64,000 nt of DNA from Streptomyces apocyni (GTDB lineage: Bacteria; Actinomycetota; Actinomycetes; Streptomycetales; Streptomycetaceae): positions 17,418-81,417 of the forward strand of contig NZ_WHOM01000032.1 of assembly GCF_009739465.1 (NCBI RefSeq). Reading direction: 5' to 3'. Positions 15,064-24,626 of the stretch are shown piece by piece. Below the pieces are notes generated by a model. The model worked only from the letters and a program-made list of their open reading frames with translations. It did not search any database and was not told the DNA's origin. Numbering within the stretch: position 1 is the first letter of the stretch; the number at the start of each line of letters is the position of its first letter. The translations under genes were made by a program, and so were the position numbers.

Positions 15064-18000
15064 GTGCACCTCAAGGCCATGACCCTGCGCGGGTTCAAAT
15101 CCTTCGCCTCCGCCACGACGCTGCGGTTCGAACCCGGCATCACCTGTGTCGTGGGGCCCAACGGCTCCGGCAAGTCCAACGTCGTGGACGCGCTGTCCTG
15201 GGTCATGGGCGAGCAGGGGGCCAAGTCGCTGCGTGGCGGCAAGATGGAGGACGTCATCTTCGCCGGGACGACCGGGCGGCCGCCGCTCGGACGCGCCGAG
15301 GTGTCCCTCACCATCGACAACGCCGACGGCGTGCTGCCGATCGAGTACGCCGAGGTCACGATCACGCGGATCATGTTCCGCAACGGCGGCAGCGAGTACC
15401 AGATCAACGGGGACACCTGCCGTCTCCTGGACATCCAGGAGCTGCTGTCCGACTCCGGTATCGGCCGCGAGATGCACGTCATCGTCGGCCAGGGCCAGCT
15501 GGACTCCGTACTGCACGCGGACCCCATGGGGCGGCGGGCCTTCATCGAAGAGGCCGCGGGGGTGCTCAAGCACCGCAAGCGCAAGGAGAAGGCGCTGCGG
15601 AAGCTGGACGCGATGCAGGCCAACCTGGCGCGTGTCCAGGACCTCACCGACGAGCTGCGACGCCAGCTCAAGCCGCTCGGGCGACAGGCCGCGGTGGCGC
15701 GGCGGGCCGCTGTCATCCAGGCCGACCTGCGCGACGCGCGGCTGCGGCTGCTCGCCGACGACCTGGTCCGGCTGCGTGACGCGCTGCGCGGCGAGATCGC
15801 CGACGAGGCCGAGCTGAAGCGGCGCAAGGACGCGGCCGAGGCCGAGCTGAAGGCGGCGCAGGCGCGGGAGTCCGCGCTGGAAGAGGACGTACGACGGCTG
15901 ACGCCGCGGCTTCAGCGCGCCCAGCAGACCTGGTACGAGCTGTCCCAGCTCGCCGAGCGCGTCCGCGGCACGATCTCGCTCGCCGAGGCGCGCGTGAAGA
16001 GTGCGAGCAGCGCCCCGGAAGAGGAGCGGCGCGGCCGGGACCCCGAGGACATGGAGCGCGAGGCCGCCCGGGTCCGGGAGCAGGAGGCCGAGCTGGAGGC
16101 GGCCCTGGAGGCCGCCCAGTACGCGCTGGAGGACACGGTCGCGCGCCGGGCCGAGCTGGAGCGCGACCTCGCCCAGGAGGAGCGCCGGCTCAAGGACGCG
16201 GCCCGGGTCATCGCCGACCGCCGCGAGGGCCTGGCCAGGCTGCACGGCCAGGTCAACGCGGCCCGGAGCAGGGCCGCGTCGGCCCAGGCGGAGATCGGCC
16301 GCCTCGCCGCCGCGCGCGACGAGGCGCGGCAGCGGGCGGCGGCCGCGCAGCGCGAGTACGAGCAGCTCCAGGCCGAAGTCGACGGTCTGGACGCGGACGA
16401 TTCCGCGCTCGGTGAGCGGCACGACGCCGCGAAACGGGAGCTCGCGGACACGGAGGCCGCGCTGTCCGCCGCGCGCGAGGCGGTCACCGCCGCGGAGCGC
16501 AGGCGGGCCGCCACCGCAGCCCGCCATGAGGCGCTCGCCCTCGGCCTGCGACGCAAGGACGGTACGGGCGCGCTACTGTCCGCACACGACCGGCTGACCG
16601 GGCTGCTCGGCCCCGCGTCCGAACTCCTCACCGTGGCCCCGGGTTTCGAGGTCCCGGTGGCGGCGGCACTCGGCGCGGCCGCCGACGCCATCGCCGTCGC
16701 CGACCCCTCGACCGCGGCGGAGGCCATCCGCCTCCTCCGTGAACAGGACGCGGGCCGCGCCGCCCTCCTGCTGGCAGCCGCCCCGAGCCATCCCGCGCTC
16801 CCGCCGCCGAGGCCCAGCCCCACAAGTGCCGCCGACGGTGCGTCTGTCGCTGGAGCGCCGCTGCCTGGGGCGCGAGGCGCCGCTCACGGTGGCCACGCCG
16901 CGGGCGAGCGCGTGGGGCCGTCCGCTGGTGGTTCGCATGTTTCCGGCGAGGTGGCTGAGGGCGTGTGTGCTGGCGCGGGGGCGGGTTCCGCCGGGGCGGT
17001 CGCTGAGGGTGCGTCCGCCGGTGGCGCCGTGACGTCTGGGGCCCGGGGGGCCACTCACGGCGGCCCGGCCGTGGACGAGGCCGTGGCCGCGCCTCCGGGC
17101 ACCGGCGAGGGGGCGCCCGCCGCCGCCGAGTTGGTGCGGGGGCCCGCCGCGTTGCTGCCCGCCGTGCGGTGGCTGCTGCGGAACACGGTGGTCGTCGGCA
17201 CGTTGGAGGACGCCGAGGACCTGGTGACCGCGCACCCGGAGCTGACGGCCGTGACCGCCGAAGGCGATGTGCTGGGCGCGCACTTCGCGCAGGGCGGCTC
17301 CGCGGGGGCCCCGAGCCTGCTGGAGGTGCAGGCGTCGGTGGACGAGGCCGCCGCCGAGCTGGCCGAGCTGGACGTGCGCTGTGACGAGCTGACCCAGGAC
17401 CAGCGTCTGGCGGCGGAGCGGCGCGGCGAGAGCGCCGCGCTGGTCGAGGAGCTGGGGGAGCGGCGGCGGGCCGCCGACCGGGCCAAGTCGACTGTGTCCC
17501 AGCAGCTCGGGCGGCTCGCCGGACAGGCCCGTGGCGCCGCTGGCGAGGCCGAGCGTACGGCCGCCGCGGCGGCCAGGGCCCAGGAGGCCCTGGACCGGGC
17601 GACGGGGGAGGCGGAGGAACTGGCCGAGCGGCTGGCCGTCGCCGAGGAGGCCCCGGTCGACGAGGAGCCCGACACCGCCGTACGGGACCGGCTCGCCGCC
17701 GACGGCGCCAACGCCCGCCAGACCGAGATGGAGGCCCGCCTCCAGGTACGTACCCACGAGGAGCGGGTGAAGGGCCTCGCGGGACGGGCCGACAGCCTCG
17801 ACCGTGGCGCGCGGGCCGAACGCGAGGCACGCGCGCGTGCCGAGCGGCGCCGGGCCAGGCTGCGCCACGAGGCGGAGGTCGCCGCCGCGGTCGCCTCGGG
17901 CGCCCGGCAGCTTCTGGCGCACGTCGAGGTGTCCCTCGTACGGGCCGAAGAGGAGCGGGCCACGGCCGAGAGCGCCAAGGCGGAACGCGAGCGGGACCTG

Positions 18001-18912
18001 GTCGCCGAGCGCGACGCGGGCCGCGGCCTCAAGGAGGAGCTGGACAAGCTGACCGACTCGGTGCACCGGGGCGAGGTGCTCGGCGCCGAGAAGCGGATGC
18101 GGATCGAGCAGCTGGAAGCCAAGGCGCTGGAGGAGCTGGGCGTCGAACCGGCGGGTCTGGTCGCCGAGTACGGCCCCGACCAGCTGGTGGCCCCGTCGCC
18201 GCCCGCCGAGGGCGAGGAGCTTCCCGCTGACCCTCAGCACCCGAGGAACCAGCCGGTCCCGTACGTCCGCGCCGAGCAGGAGAAGCGGCTCAAGGCCGCC
18301 GAACGGGCCTACCAGCAGCTCGGCAAGGTCAACCCGCTCGCCCTGGAGGAGTTCGCGGCGCTGGAGGAACGGCACAAGTTCCTCTCCGAGCAGCTCGAAG
18401 ACCTGAAGAAGACCAGGGCCGACCTGCTACAGGTGATCAAAGAGGTCGACGAGCGCGTGGAGCAGGTCTTCACGGAGGCCTACCGGGACACCGCCCGGGA
18501 GTTCGAGGGCGTCTTCTCGCGGCTGTTCCCCGGCGGCGAGGGGCGGCTGGTGCTGACTGATCCGGACAACATGCTGACCACCGGCGTCGATGTCGAGGCG
18601 CGGCCCCCGGGCAAGAAGGTCAAGCGGCTCTCCCTGCTCTCCGGAGGAGAGCGGTCACTGACCGCGGTCGCCATGCTGGTGTCCATCTTCAAGGCGCGGC
18701 CCAGCCCGTTCTACGTGATGGACGAGGTCGAGGCCGCGCTGGATGACACCAATTTGCAGCGGCTCATCCGGATCATGGAGGAGCTACAGGAGTCCTCGCA
18801 GCTCATCGTGATCACGCATCAGAAGCGCACGATGGAGGTCGCCGACGCGCTGTATGGCGTATCGATGCAGGGTGACGGCGTTTCCAAGGTGATCAGCCAG
18901 CGGCTCCGCTGA
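15064..18912 (+). CDS. smc: Chromosome partition protein SMC with an enlarged hinge region
   Basis: SMC, with ScpA and ScpB, loads at parS sites and extrudes loops to compact and segregate chromosomes. The 1282-residue protein has Walker A (VVGPNGSGKSNVVDAL, about 30-45), long coiled coils, a central hinge, then the signature LSLLSGGERSLTAVAML and Walker B PFYVMDEVEAALDD near the C-terminus. Actinobacterial SMCs are usually about 1,190 residues. The excess lies in the hinge, roughly residues 573-688 (16780-17130), as a Gly/Ala/Ser/Pro-rich low-complexity stretch containing the near-repeats GARGAAHGGHA and GARGATHGGPA. The start is GTG; upstream only ggggg is present as a ribosome site. Confidence 0.97.
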   Translation: MHLKAMTLRGFKSFASATTLRFEPGITCVVGPNGSGKSNVVDALSWVMGEQGAKSLRGGKMEDVIFAGTTGRPPLGRAEVSLTIDNADGVLPIEYAEVTITRIMFRNGGSEYQINGDTCRLLDIQELLSDSGIGREMHVIVGQGQLDSVLHADPMGRRAFIEEAAGVLKHRKRKEKALRKLDAMQANLARVQDLTDELRRQLKPLGRQAAVARRAAVIQADLRDARLRLLADDLVRLRDALRGEIADEAELKRRKDAAEAELKAAQARESALEEDVRRLTPRLQRAQQTWYELSQLAERVRGTISLAEARVKSASSAPEEERRGRDPEDMEREAARVREQEAELEAALEAAQYALEDTVARRAELERDLAQEERRLKDAARVIADRREGLARLHGQVNAARSRAASAQAEIGRLAAARDEARQRAAAAQREYEQLQAEVDGLDADDSALGERHDAAKRELADTEAALSAAREAVTAAERRRAATAARHEALALGLRRKDGTGALLSAHDRLTGLLGPASELLTVAPGFEVPVAAALGAAADAIAVADPSTAAEAIRLLREQDAGRAALLLAAAPSHPALPPPRPSPTSAADGASVAGAPLPGARGAAHGGHAAGERVGPSAGGSHVSGEVAEGVCAGAGAGSAGAVAEGASAGGAVTSGARGATHGGPAVDEAVAAPPGTGEGAPAAAELVRGPAALLPAVRWLLRNTVVVGTLEDAEDLVTAHPELTAVTAEGDVLGAHFAQGGSAGAPSLLEVQASVDEAAAELAELDVRCDELTQDQRLAAERRGESAALVEELGERRRAADRAKSTVSQQLGRLAGQARGAAGEAERTAAAAARAQEALDRATGEAEELAERLAVAEEAPVDEEPDTAVRDRLAADGANARQTEMEARLQVRTHEERVKGLAGRADSLDRGARAEREARARAERRRARLRHEAEVAAAVASGARQLLAHVEVSLVRAEEERATAESAKAERERDLVAERDAGRGLKEELDKLTDSVHRGEVLGAEKRMRIEQLEAKALEELGVEPAGLVAEYGPDQLVAPSPPAEGEELPADPQHPRNQPVPYVRAEQEKRLKAAERAYQQLGKVNPLALEEFAALEERHKFLSEQLEDLKKTRADLLQVIKEVDERVEQVFTEAYRDTAREFEGVFSRLFPGGEGRLVLTDPDNMLTTGVDVEARPPGKKVKRLSLLSGGERSLTAVAMLVSIFKARPSPFYVMDEVEAALDDTNLQRLIRIMEELQESSQLIVITHQKRTMEVADALYGVSMQGDGVSKVISQRLR

Positions 18913-18922
18913 CGCCCTTCCT

Positions 18923-19034
18923 TTCAAGCCTTGAACTCTTACGCTGGGACTGCCTCTTCAAAGTCACACCATTAGACCTATTGACTTCGAAACTTGAAGG
19001 CATAGTCTCTGCAACGCAGTCTTTACCTTCAAGT
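18923..19034 (+). promoter_or_regulatory. Promoter and candidate operators of the glcP-like gene
   Basis: A promoter-like pair, ttgact (18981-18986) and tagtct (19003-19008), is spaced by 16 bases. Around it lie repeated TTCAAG/CTTGAA elements: ttcaag-c-cttgaa at 18923-18935, acttgaagg at 18992-19000 inside the promoter spacer, and ccttcaagt at 19026-19034, the exact reverse complement of the previous one. The spacing suggests a regulator bound over the promoter. Its identity is unknown. Confidence 0.55.
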
Positions 19035-19120
19035 GGTGGTCGACTCCAAGGTGTGCGCCACTTGTAGGGCCCCAGCCCCACACGCCCGGACGCCGCCGTC
19101 CGGGCTCTGTAGGAGACACC

Positions 19121-20548
19121 GTGACCACCACAGCGAAGCTGAAGCCGACGCCCGCGGGCGGCGGTCGGCCCGAACACCTCAGTCATGTCATCTTCATCGC
19201 CGCCACCGCGGCACTGGGTGGCTTCCTGTTCGGCTACGACAGCGCGGTCATCAACGGCGCCGTGGAGGGCATCCGCGGCAAGTTCGACGTCGACCCCGGA
19301 ACCCTCGGCACGGTCATCGCCATCGCCCTGCTCGGCGCGGCGATCGGCGCCATGGTCGCGGGCCGCCTCGCCGACCGCATCGGCCGTATCCGGGTCATGC
19401 AGATCGCCGCCGTGCTCTTCGCGGTCAGCGGCCTCGGCTCGATGCTGCCGTTCGCCCTGTGGGACCTGGCCATGTGGCGGACACTCGGCGGCGTCGCCAT
19501 CGGTATGGCGTCGGTCATCGCCCCGGCCTATATCGCCGAGGTCGCGCCCGCCGAGTACCGAGGCCGCCTGGCCTCCTTCCAGCAGGCCGCGATCGTGCTC
19601 GGCATCGCCATCTCGCAGCTGGTCAACTGGGTGCTGCTGCAGTTCGCCGACGGTGATCAGCGCGGCTCGCTGCTCGGCCTGGAGGCCTGGCAGATCATGC
19701 TCGGCGTCGAGGTCGTCCCGGCCCTGCTGTACGGCCTGATGTCGCTGCGTATCCCCGAGTCCCCGCGGTACCTGATCGCCCAGGGCCGCAGAGCCGAAGC
19801 CCAGGCCGTACTCGCGGACGTGGAGCCGAAGGGCACCGACCTGGACGCGAAGGTCGCCGAGATCGACGCCCGGATGCACATGGAGCACAAGCCGCGTCTC
19901 AGCGACCTGATGGGCGGTCGCGCCGGACTGCTGCCGATCGTCTGGGTCGGTATCGGGCTCTCGGTCTTCCAGCAACTGGTCGGCATCAACGTGATCTTCT
20001 ACTACAGCTCCTCGCTGTGGCAGTCCGTCGGCATCGACCCGTCGAGCTCCTTCTTCTACTCCTTCACCACGTCGATCATCAACATCATCGGCACGGTGAT
20101 CGCGATGATCTTCGTCGACCGGCTCGGGCGTAAGCCCCTCGCGCTGATCGGCTCGGCCGGTATGGCCGTCTCGCTGGGGCTCGCCGCCTGGGCGTTCTCG
20201 TACAAGGAAGGCACCGGCGACAACATCACACTGCCGGACGCGCAGGGCACCGTGGCGCTGCTCGCCGCCCACTCCTTCGTGCTGTTCTTCGCGCTCTCCT
20301 GGGGCGTGGTGGTCTGGGTCATGCTCGGCGAGATGTTCCCCAACCGCATTCGCGCCGCCGCGCTCGGTGTGGCCGCGTCCGCCCAGTGGATCGCCAACTT
20401 CGCGATCACCAAGACCTTCCCGAGCATGTCGGACTGGAACCTGTCCGCGTCCTACATGATCTACACAGCCTTCGCGCTGCTCTCGATTCCCTTCATCCTC
20501 CGGTTCGTACCCGAGACGAAGGGCAAGACCCTGGAGCAGATGGGCTAA
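19121..20548 (+). CDS. glcP: MFS sugar permease, glucose permease GlcP-like
   Basis: The 475-residue protein is a sugar porter of the major facilitator superfamily with 12 predicted helices. Marks include GGFLFGYDSAVINGA in helix 1, GRLADRIGRIRV between helices 2 and 3, RIPESPRYLIAQGR after helix 6, FQQLVGINVIFYYSS in helix 7 and RFVPETKGKTLEQ at the end. In S. coelicolor the permease gene next to smc is glcP1, the main glucose transporter, as I recall. The position and sequence type match, but the substrate is inferred. The GTG start has taggag 6 bases upstream. Confidence 0.88.
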   Translation: MTTTAKLKPTPAGGGRPEHLSHVIFIAATAALGGFLFGYDSAVINGAVEGIRGKFDVDPGTLGTVIAIALLGAAIGAMVAGRLADRIGRIRVMQIAAVLFAVSGLGSMLPFALWDLAMWRTLGGVAIGMASVIAPAYIAEVAPAEYRGRLASFQQAAIVLGIAISQLVNWVLLQFADGDQRGSLLGLEAWQIMLGVEVVPALLYGLMSLRIPESPRYLIAQGRRAEAQAVLADVEPKGTDLDAKVAEIDARMHMEHKPRLSDLMGGRAGLLPIVWVGIGLSVFQQLVGINVIFYYSSSLWQSVGIDPSSSFFYSFTTSIINIIGTVIAMIFVDRLGRKPLALIGSAGMAVSLGLAAWAFSYKEGTGDNITLPDAQGTVALLAAHSFVLFFALSWGVVVWVMLGEMFPNRIRAAALGVAASAQWIANFAITKTFPSMSDWNLSASYMIYTAFALLSIPFILRFVPETKGKTLEQMG

Positions 20549-20577
20549 ACCCCGCTGCCCCTCGCTCCAGGAGGCGG

Positions 20578-20602
20578 CCCCTGCCCGGATTCCGGGTGGG
20601 GG
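20578..20602 (+). terminator. Probable terminator between glcP and the convergent oxidoreductase gene
   Basis: cccc and cccgg of the left arm (from 20578) pair with ccggg and gggg of the right arm (to about 20602), with a two-base internal mismatch. It lies 30 bases after the permease stop. Confidence 0.45.
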
Positions 20603-20641
20603 CGGCCTTGTTCGCTCCCTGGTTCACTTTAGGAGTCCGGG

Positions 20642-21625
20642 TCACTCCGTCAGCCGTGGCAGCACCTGCTCCGCGAACAGGTGCAGGCTGCGCCACCCCT
20701 CGTCGACCGGCATTCCGCCGCACAGCGGATGCAGGATCAGGCTGTGGCCCTGGTGGTCCTGGGCGAAGGCCACACACGCGTCCGGCGTGAGCACCCGGTA
20801 CACGCCCTCGGCGCGCAACGCGTCGACGGTCGTGGCGCGGGAACGGACCGCCGAGCGGATGTCCTTGGACTGCCACGAGGCATACGTCCGCGCCTCGTGC
20901 AGGAAGTGCCCGCCGTACATGGCCCACGTGCGGTCCGGGTCGTCGGAGACATGCAGCAGTGGCGTCTCGGACGCGGGCATCATCACCCAGCCGTCGGTCC
21001 CCAGCGCCGCGCGCCGCTCGTGGTAGTACGCCTCCAGTTCGGGCAGGTGCGCGCTCGGGAAGAACGGCAGCCCCAGGCGGGCCGCACGCCGCGCCGCGGC
21101 CCGCGACGAACCGCCGACCAGCAGCAGCGGGTGGGGCTGGGTGTACGGGCGTGGGGTGACCCGGACGGTGCGGCCGCGGAAGGTGAAGGGCTCACCGGTC
21201 CAGGCCGTGAGCAGGGTCTCAAGGAGTTCGTCCTGGAGCTTGCCCCGGCTGCCCCACTCGACGCCGAACGTCTCGTACTCCTCGGGCCGGTAGCCGATCC
21301 CCGCCACCGTGACCAGGCGGCCGCCGCTCAGCAGGTCCAGTACGGCGATCTCCTCGGCCAGCCGCAGCGGATCGTGCAGCGGCCCGATGACCGCCGACAC
21401 CGTGACCGCGAGGCGGCGGGTGGCGCCGAAGACCGCGCCCGCGAAGGCGAACGGCGACGGCAGCCAGTTGTTGGCGGCGCCGTGGTGCTCCTCCGTCTGG
21501 ATCGTGCTGATGCTGCGGTCGTCGCTGTACGCGGCCATCTCGACGGCGGCGCGATAGCGGGCGGAGAGCGCGTCGGGTGTCGCACCGGGGGCGACGAGGT
21601 TGAAGCGTACGACCGTGACGGGCAT
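20642..21625 (-). CDS. Luciferase-like (LLM class) flavin-dependent oxidoreductase
   Basis: The 327-residue protein has the F420- or FMN-dependent TIM-barrel layout of the luciferase-like family: TIQTEEHHGAANNWLPSPF near 45, LRLAEEIAVLDLLSGGRL near 95 and TPRPYTQPHPLLLVGGSS near 155. Substrate and cofactor cannot be told from sequence alone. The ATG at 21625 was chosen over a start six codons earlier because gggggac precedes it at good spacing. It is convergent with the glcP-like gene and followed on the same strand by the NCS1 permease gene upstream at 21735. Confidence 0.85.
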   Translation of the reverse strand: MPVTVVRFNLVAPGATPDALSARYRAAVEMAAYSDDRSISTIQTEEHHGAANNWLPSPFAFAGAVFGATRRLAVTVSAVIGPLHDPLRLAEEIAVLDLLSGGRLVTVAGIGYRPEEYETFGVEWGSRGKLQDELLETLLTAWTGEPFTFRGRTVRVTPRPYTQPHPLLLVGGSSRAAARRAARLGLPFFPSAHLPELEAYYHERRAALGTDGWVMMPASETPLLHVSDDPDRTWAMYGGHFLHEARTYASWQSKDIRSAVRSRATTVDALRAEGVYRVLTPDACVAFAQDHQGHSLILHPLCGGMPVDEGWRSLHLFAEQVLPRLTE

Positions 21626-21734
21626 GGCCAAGTCCCCCTTCACCGGGCGGGTGCCCAGGAAGGGGGACGGTAGTTGACGGTGTGTCAGATGGCCAGAGTC
21701 CGGCGCGGAGGGCTACGGCTCAGACGGCTGTGAC

Positions 21735-23198
21735 TCAGACCCCTGCGGGCTCAGACGCCTTTGGCTCAGACGGTTCGGTGTCCTGGGTCCGCGGTGCCTC
21801 AAGCGAGGGCTTCGGCAGCGCCAGGTACAGCAGACCCGAGATCACGATCGTCGCGATCCAGCCGAGGCCGTACTCGCCGATGGGGTTGTTCGACGCCAGC
21901 GGGCCGGTGAACCAGTCCGACGTGGTGAACAGCAGGCCCACCACCAGGGACACGCCCCAGGCGATCACCGCGGCCGGGGCGAAGCCGCCCTTGTACCAGT
22001 AGGCACTGGTGCGCGTGGTGTCGAGCAGGGCCTCGCCGTCGTACTCCTTGCGGCGCAGCATGTCCGCGCCGAAGACGCCGATCCAGGCCGAGAAGGCCAC
22101 CGCGAGCAGCGACAGGAAAGCGATGAAGGAGCCCAAGAAACTGGTGGCGACCAGCATCAGGATGCCGCCGAAGACCAGCGAGATAAGGGCGTTGATCGAC
22201 ACGGCCCAGTGGCGGGCGACGGTGAAGCCGAGGGTCTGCGCGGTGAAGCCCGCCGAGTACATCGACATGGCGTTGATCAGCAGCATGCCGACCAGCGCGA
22301 TCAGCAGATAGGGCACCGCGATCCCCATCGGCAGGATCTCACCGAGGAACGAGACGGGGTCCTTGGCGTTGGCCAGATCCGGAGTGGAGACCGCCATCAC
22401 CGCACCCATCAGGACCATCGGCAGGACGACGATCCCGGCGCCGCCGATGGAGTTGCCGACCATCGCCCTGGCGGAGGCCGTACGCGGCAGGTACCGGGTG
22501 AAGTCCGGGGCCGAGGGAATCCAGCTGACACCGCCCGCGGCGATCATGCCGATACCCGCGACCACCATCGCCGTGCTGCCCGCCGGGCGGTCGAAGACGG
22601 CACTCCAGTCGGTGTTGAAGATCAGATAGACCAGTACCAGGACCGAGAACCCGCCGAACAGATACGTCGCGTATTTGTTGCACCTCTGCACGGCGTGAAT
22701 GCCGAGGCCGGAGATCACGAAGGTCGCGATCACGAAGAGCAGCAGCGTGACGATGACCAGCGGGGTGCTCTTCTGGATGCCGAAGACGATGTCGAGCACC
22801 GTGAGCAGCGCGTACGCGCCCGTCACCGCGTTGATCGTCTCCCAGCCCCAGCGGGCGACCCAGATCAGCGATCCCGGCAGCAGGTTCCCGCGCTGCCCGA
22901 AGACCGCGCGGGACAGGGCCATACCCGGAGCGCCGCCCCGCTTGCCCGCGATACCGAACAGGCCGACCAGGCCGTACGACAGACTGGGGGCGGCGACCGC
23001 CACGATGACGGCCTGCCAGAAGTTCAGCTGGAAGGCCACCACCAGGCTCGCGCCCATGGTGAGCAACAACACGCTGATGTTGGCGGCCACCCAGGTGGGG
23101 AAGAGTTCGCTGACCTTGCCGGTGCGCTCGCTGTCAGGGACCGGGTCGAGACCTCGGGTCTCCAGGGCGGTGCCTTCGGCTTCGGCGGTAGTGCTCAT
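21735..23198 (-). CDS. NCS1-family permease, cytosine/purine/allantoin type
   Basis: The 487-residue protein has about 12 membrane spans. NCS1 features include PTWVAANISVLLLTMGASL in helix 1, GQRGNLLPGSLIWVARWGWE near 100 and APDFTRYLP near 230. The family imports nucleobases, hydantoins or thiamine-related compounds with sodium or protons; the substrate here is not determined. The C-terminal tail is acidic (TEPSEPKASEPAGV), and the DNA encoding it carries repeats of a ctcagac motif that run past the stop. It is divergent from ftsY, with about 200 bp between them. Confidence 0.88.
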   Translation of the reverse strand: MSTTAEAEGTALETRGLDPVPDSERTGKVSELFPTWVAANISVLLLTMGASLVVAFQLNFWQAVIVAVAAPSLSYGLVGLFGIAGKRGGAPGMALSRAVFGQRGNLLPGSLIWVARWGWETINAVTGAYALLTVLDIVFGIQKSTPLVIVTLLLFVIATFVISGLGIHAVQRCNKYATYLFGGFSVLVLVYLIFNTDWSAVFDRPAGSTAMVVAGIGMIAAGGVSWIPSAPDFTRYLPRTASARAMVGNSIGGAGIVVLPMVLMGAVMAVSTPDLANAKDPVSFLGEILPMGIAVPYLLIALVGMLLINAMSMYSAGFTAQTLGFTVARHWAVSINALISLVFGGILMLVATSFLGSFIAFLSLLAVAFSAWIGVFGADMLRRKEYDGEALLDTTRTSAYWYKGGFAPAAVIAWGVSLVVGLLFTTSDWFTGPLASNNPIGEYGLGWIATIVISGLLYLALPKPSLEAPRTQDTEPSEPKASEPAGV

Positions 23199-23397
23199 GC
23201 GTGGGTGTGTCCAGACCTCTTGTGCGGCTCGACGGTGAGCCGTTGGGGGCGGGAGGGTGCAGCGCCGACTCTACGCGCGTTGACACGGCCCTCACCATCG
23301 TACTTTGATCTGAGTAGTGCCTTGTAGGGTCTTTTGTCCTTTGGGGGAAGCTCCAACCGGCGGGGTTCGGCGGCCGATGACTGATACTGGGGCTGTT

Positions 23398-24624
23398 ATG
23401 GAAATCGTCATCCTTGCTGTAGTCATCGCCCTGGTCGCGATCGGCCTCGTCAGCGGGCTCGTGGTCGGCAGTCGTAAGAAGAAGCAGCTGCCCCCCACGG
23501 CGCCCTCGGCCACGCCGACCGTCACCGCGCCCCCAGCCGAGCCGCATGTCGGCGAAGAGGCCGAGAAACCGCGCGACGAGCCACGCCGCACGATCGAGGA
23601 GGTCACGCTCCCCGAGGCGGAGGCCGCGCCCGCCGGGCCCGAAGCCCCGATCGCCGTCGAGGAGCCCGAGGCTCCCGCCGCGCCCGAGATCGAGGTCCCC
23701 GAGCCCACAGCGGGCCGACTGGTCCGGCTGCGTGCCCGGCTGTCCCGCTCCCAGAACGCCCTCGGCAAGGGGCTGCTCACGCTCCTCGCGCGCGAGCACC
23801 TCGACGACGACACCTGGGAGGAGATCGAGGAGATCCTGCTCACCGCCGATGTCGGCGTCGCCCCCACCCAGGAGCTCGTCGAGCGGCTGCGCGAGCGGGT
23901 GAAGGTCCTCGGCACCCGTACCCCGCAGGACCTGCGCGCCCTGCTGCGCGAGGAGCTGCTGCAGCTCGTCGACCCCACCATGGACCGGGTCGTCAACACC
24001 GAGTCCGACACCGAGGCCCCCGGCATCGTGATGGTCGTCGGGGTCAACGGCACCGGCAAGACCACCACCACCGGCAAGCTGGCACGGGTCCTGGTCGCCG
24101 ACGGCCGCTCGGTGGTGCTCGGCGCGGCCGACACCTTCCGGGCCGCCGCCGCTGACCAGCTGCAAACCTGGGGCGAGCGGGTCGGCGCCCGTACGGTGCG
24201 CGGCCCCGAGGGCGGCGACCCGGCGTCGATCGCCTTCGACGCCGTCAAGGAGGGCATCGAGGAGGGCGCTGACGTCGTCCTCATCGACACCGCGGGCCGA
24301 CTGCACACCAAGAGCGGCCTGATGGACGAGCTCGGGAAGGTCAAGCGGGTCGTCGAGAAGCACGCGCCGCTGGACGAGGTGCTGCTGGTACTCGACGCCA
24401 CCACCGGGCAGAACGGCCTGGTGCAGGCCCGGGTCTTCGCCGAGGTCGTGGACATCACCGGCATCGTGCTCACCAAGCTGGACGGCACGGCCAAGGGCGG
24501 CATCGTGGTCGCGGTCCAGCGGGAGCTGGGCGTACCGGTCAAGCTGGTCGGACTCGGCGAGGGCGCGGACGACCTGGCGCCGTTCGAGCCGGAGGCTTTC
24601 GTGGACGCGCTCATCGGAGACTAG
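23398..24624 (+). CDS. ftsY: Signal recognition particle receptor FtsY
   Basis: FtsY docks SRP-bound ribosomes at the membrane. The 408-residue protein has an N-terminal membrane helix (VILAVVIALVAIGLVSGLVV), an acidic Pro/Glu-rich A region of about 80 residues, and the NG GTPase domain. GTPase motifs are GVNGTGKTTTTGKLA (G1), DTFRAAAADQL (G2), DTAGRLHTKS (G3) and TKLDGTAKGG (G4), ending in GLGEGADDLAPFEPEAF. The ATG at 23398 gives the membrane anchor directly; an in-frame extension to 23317 is less likely. Its partner gene ffh is further along in the window. Confidence 0.96.
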   Translation: MEIVILAVVIALVAIGLVSGLVVGSRKKKQLPPTAPSATPTVTAPPAEPHVGEEAEKPRDEPRRTIEEVTLPEAEAAPAGPEAPIAVEEPEAPAAPEIEVPEPTAGRLVRLRARLSRSQNALGKGLLTLLAREHLDDDTWEEIEEILLTADVGVAPTQELVERLRERVKVLGTRTPQDLRALLREELLQLVDPTMDRVVNTESDTEAPGIVMVVGVNGTGKTTTTGKLARVLVADGRSVVLGAADTFRAAAADQLQTWGERVGARTVRGPEGGDPASIAFDAVKEGIEEGADVVLIDTAGRLHTKSGLMDELGKVKRVVEKHAPLDEVLLVLDATTGQNGLVQARVFAEVVDITGIVLTKLDGTAKGGIVVAVQRELGVPVKLVGLGEGADDLAPFEPEAFVDALIGD

Positions 24625-24626
24625 GG

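Noticed and set aside
16780..17130. A frameshift or foreign insert disrupting smc
   Set aside because: The frame stays open and the hinge sequence resumes normally (AAELVRGPAALLPAVRWLL), so it is an in-frame low-complexity insertion.
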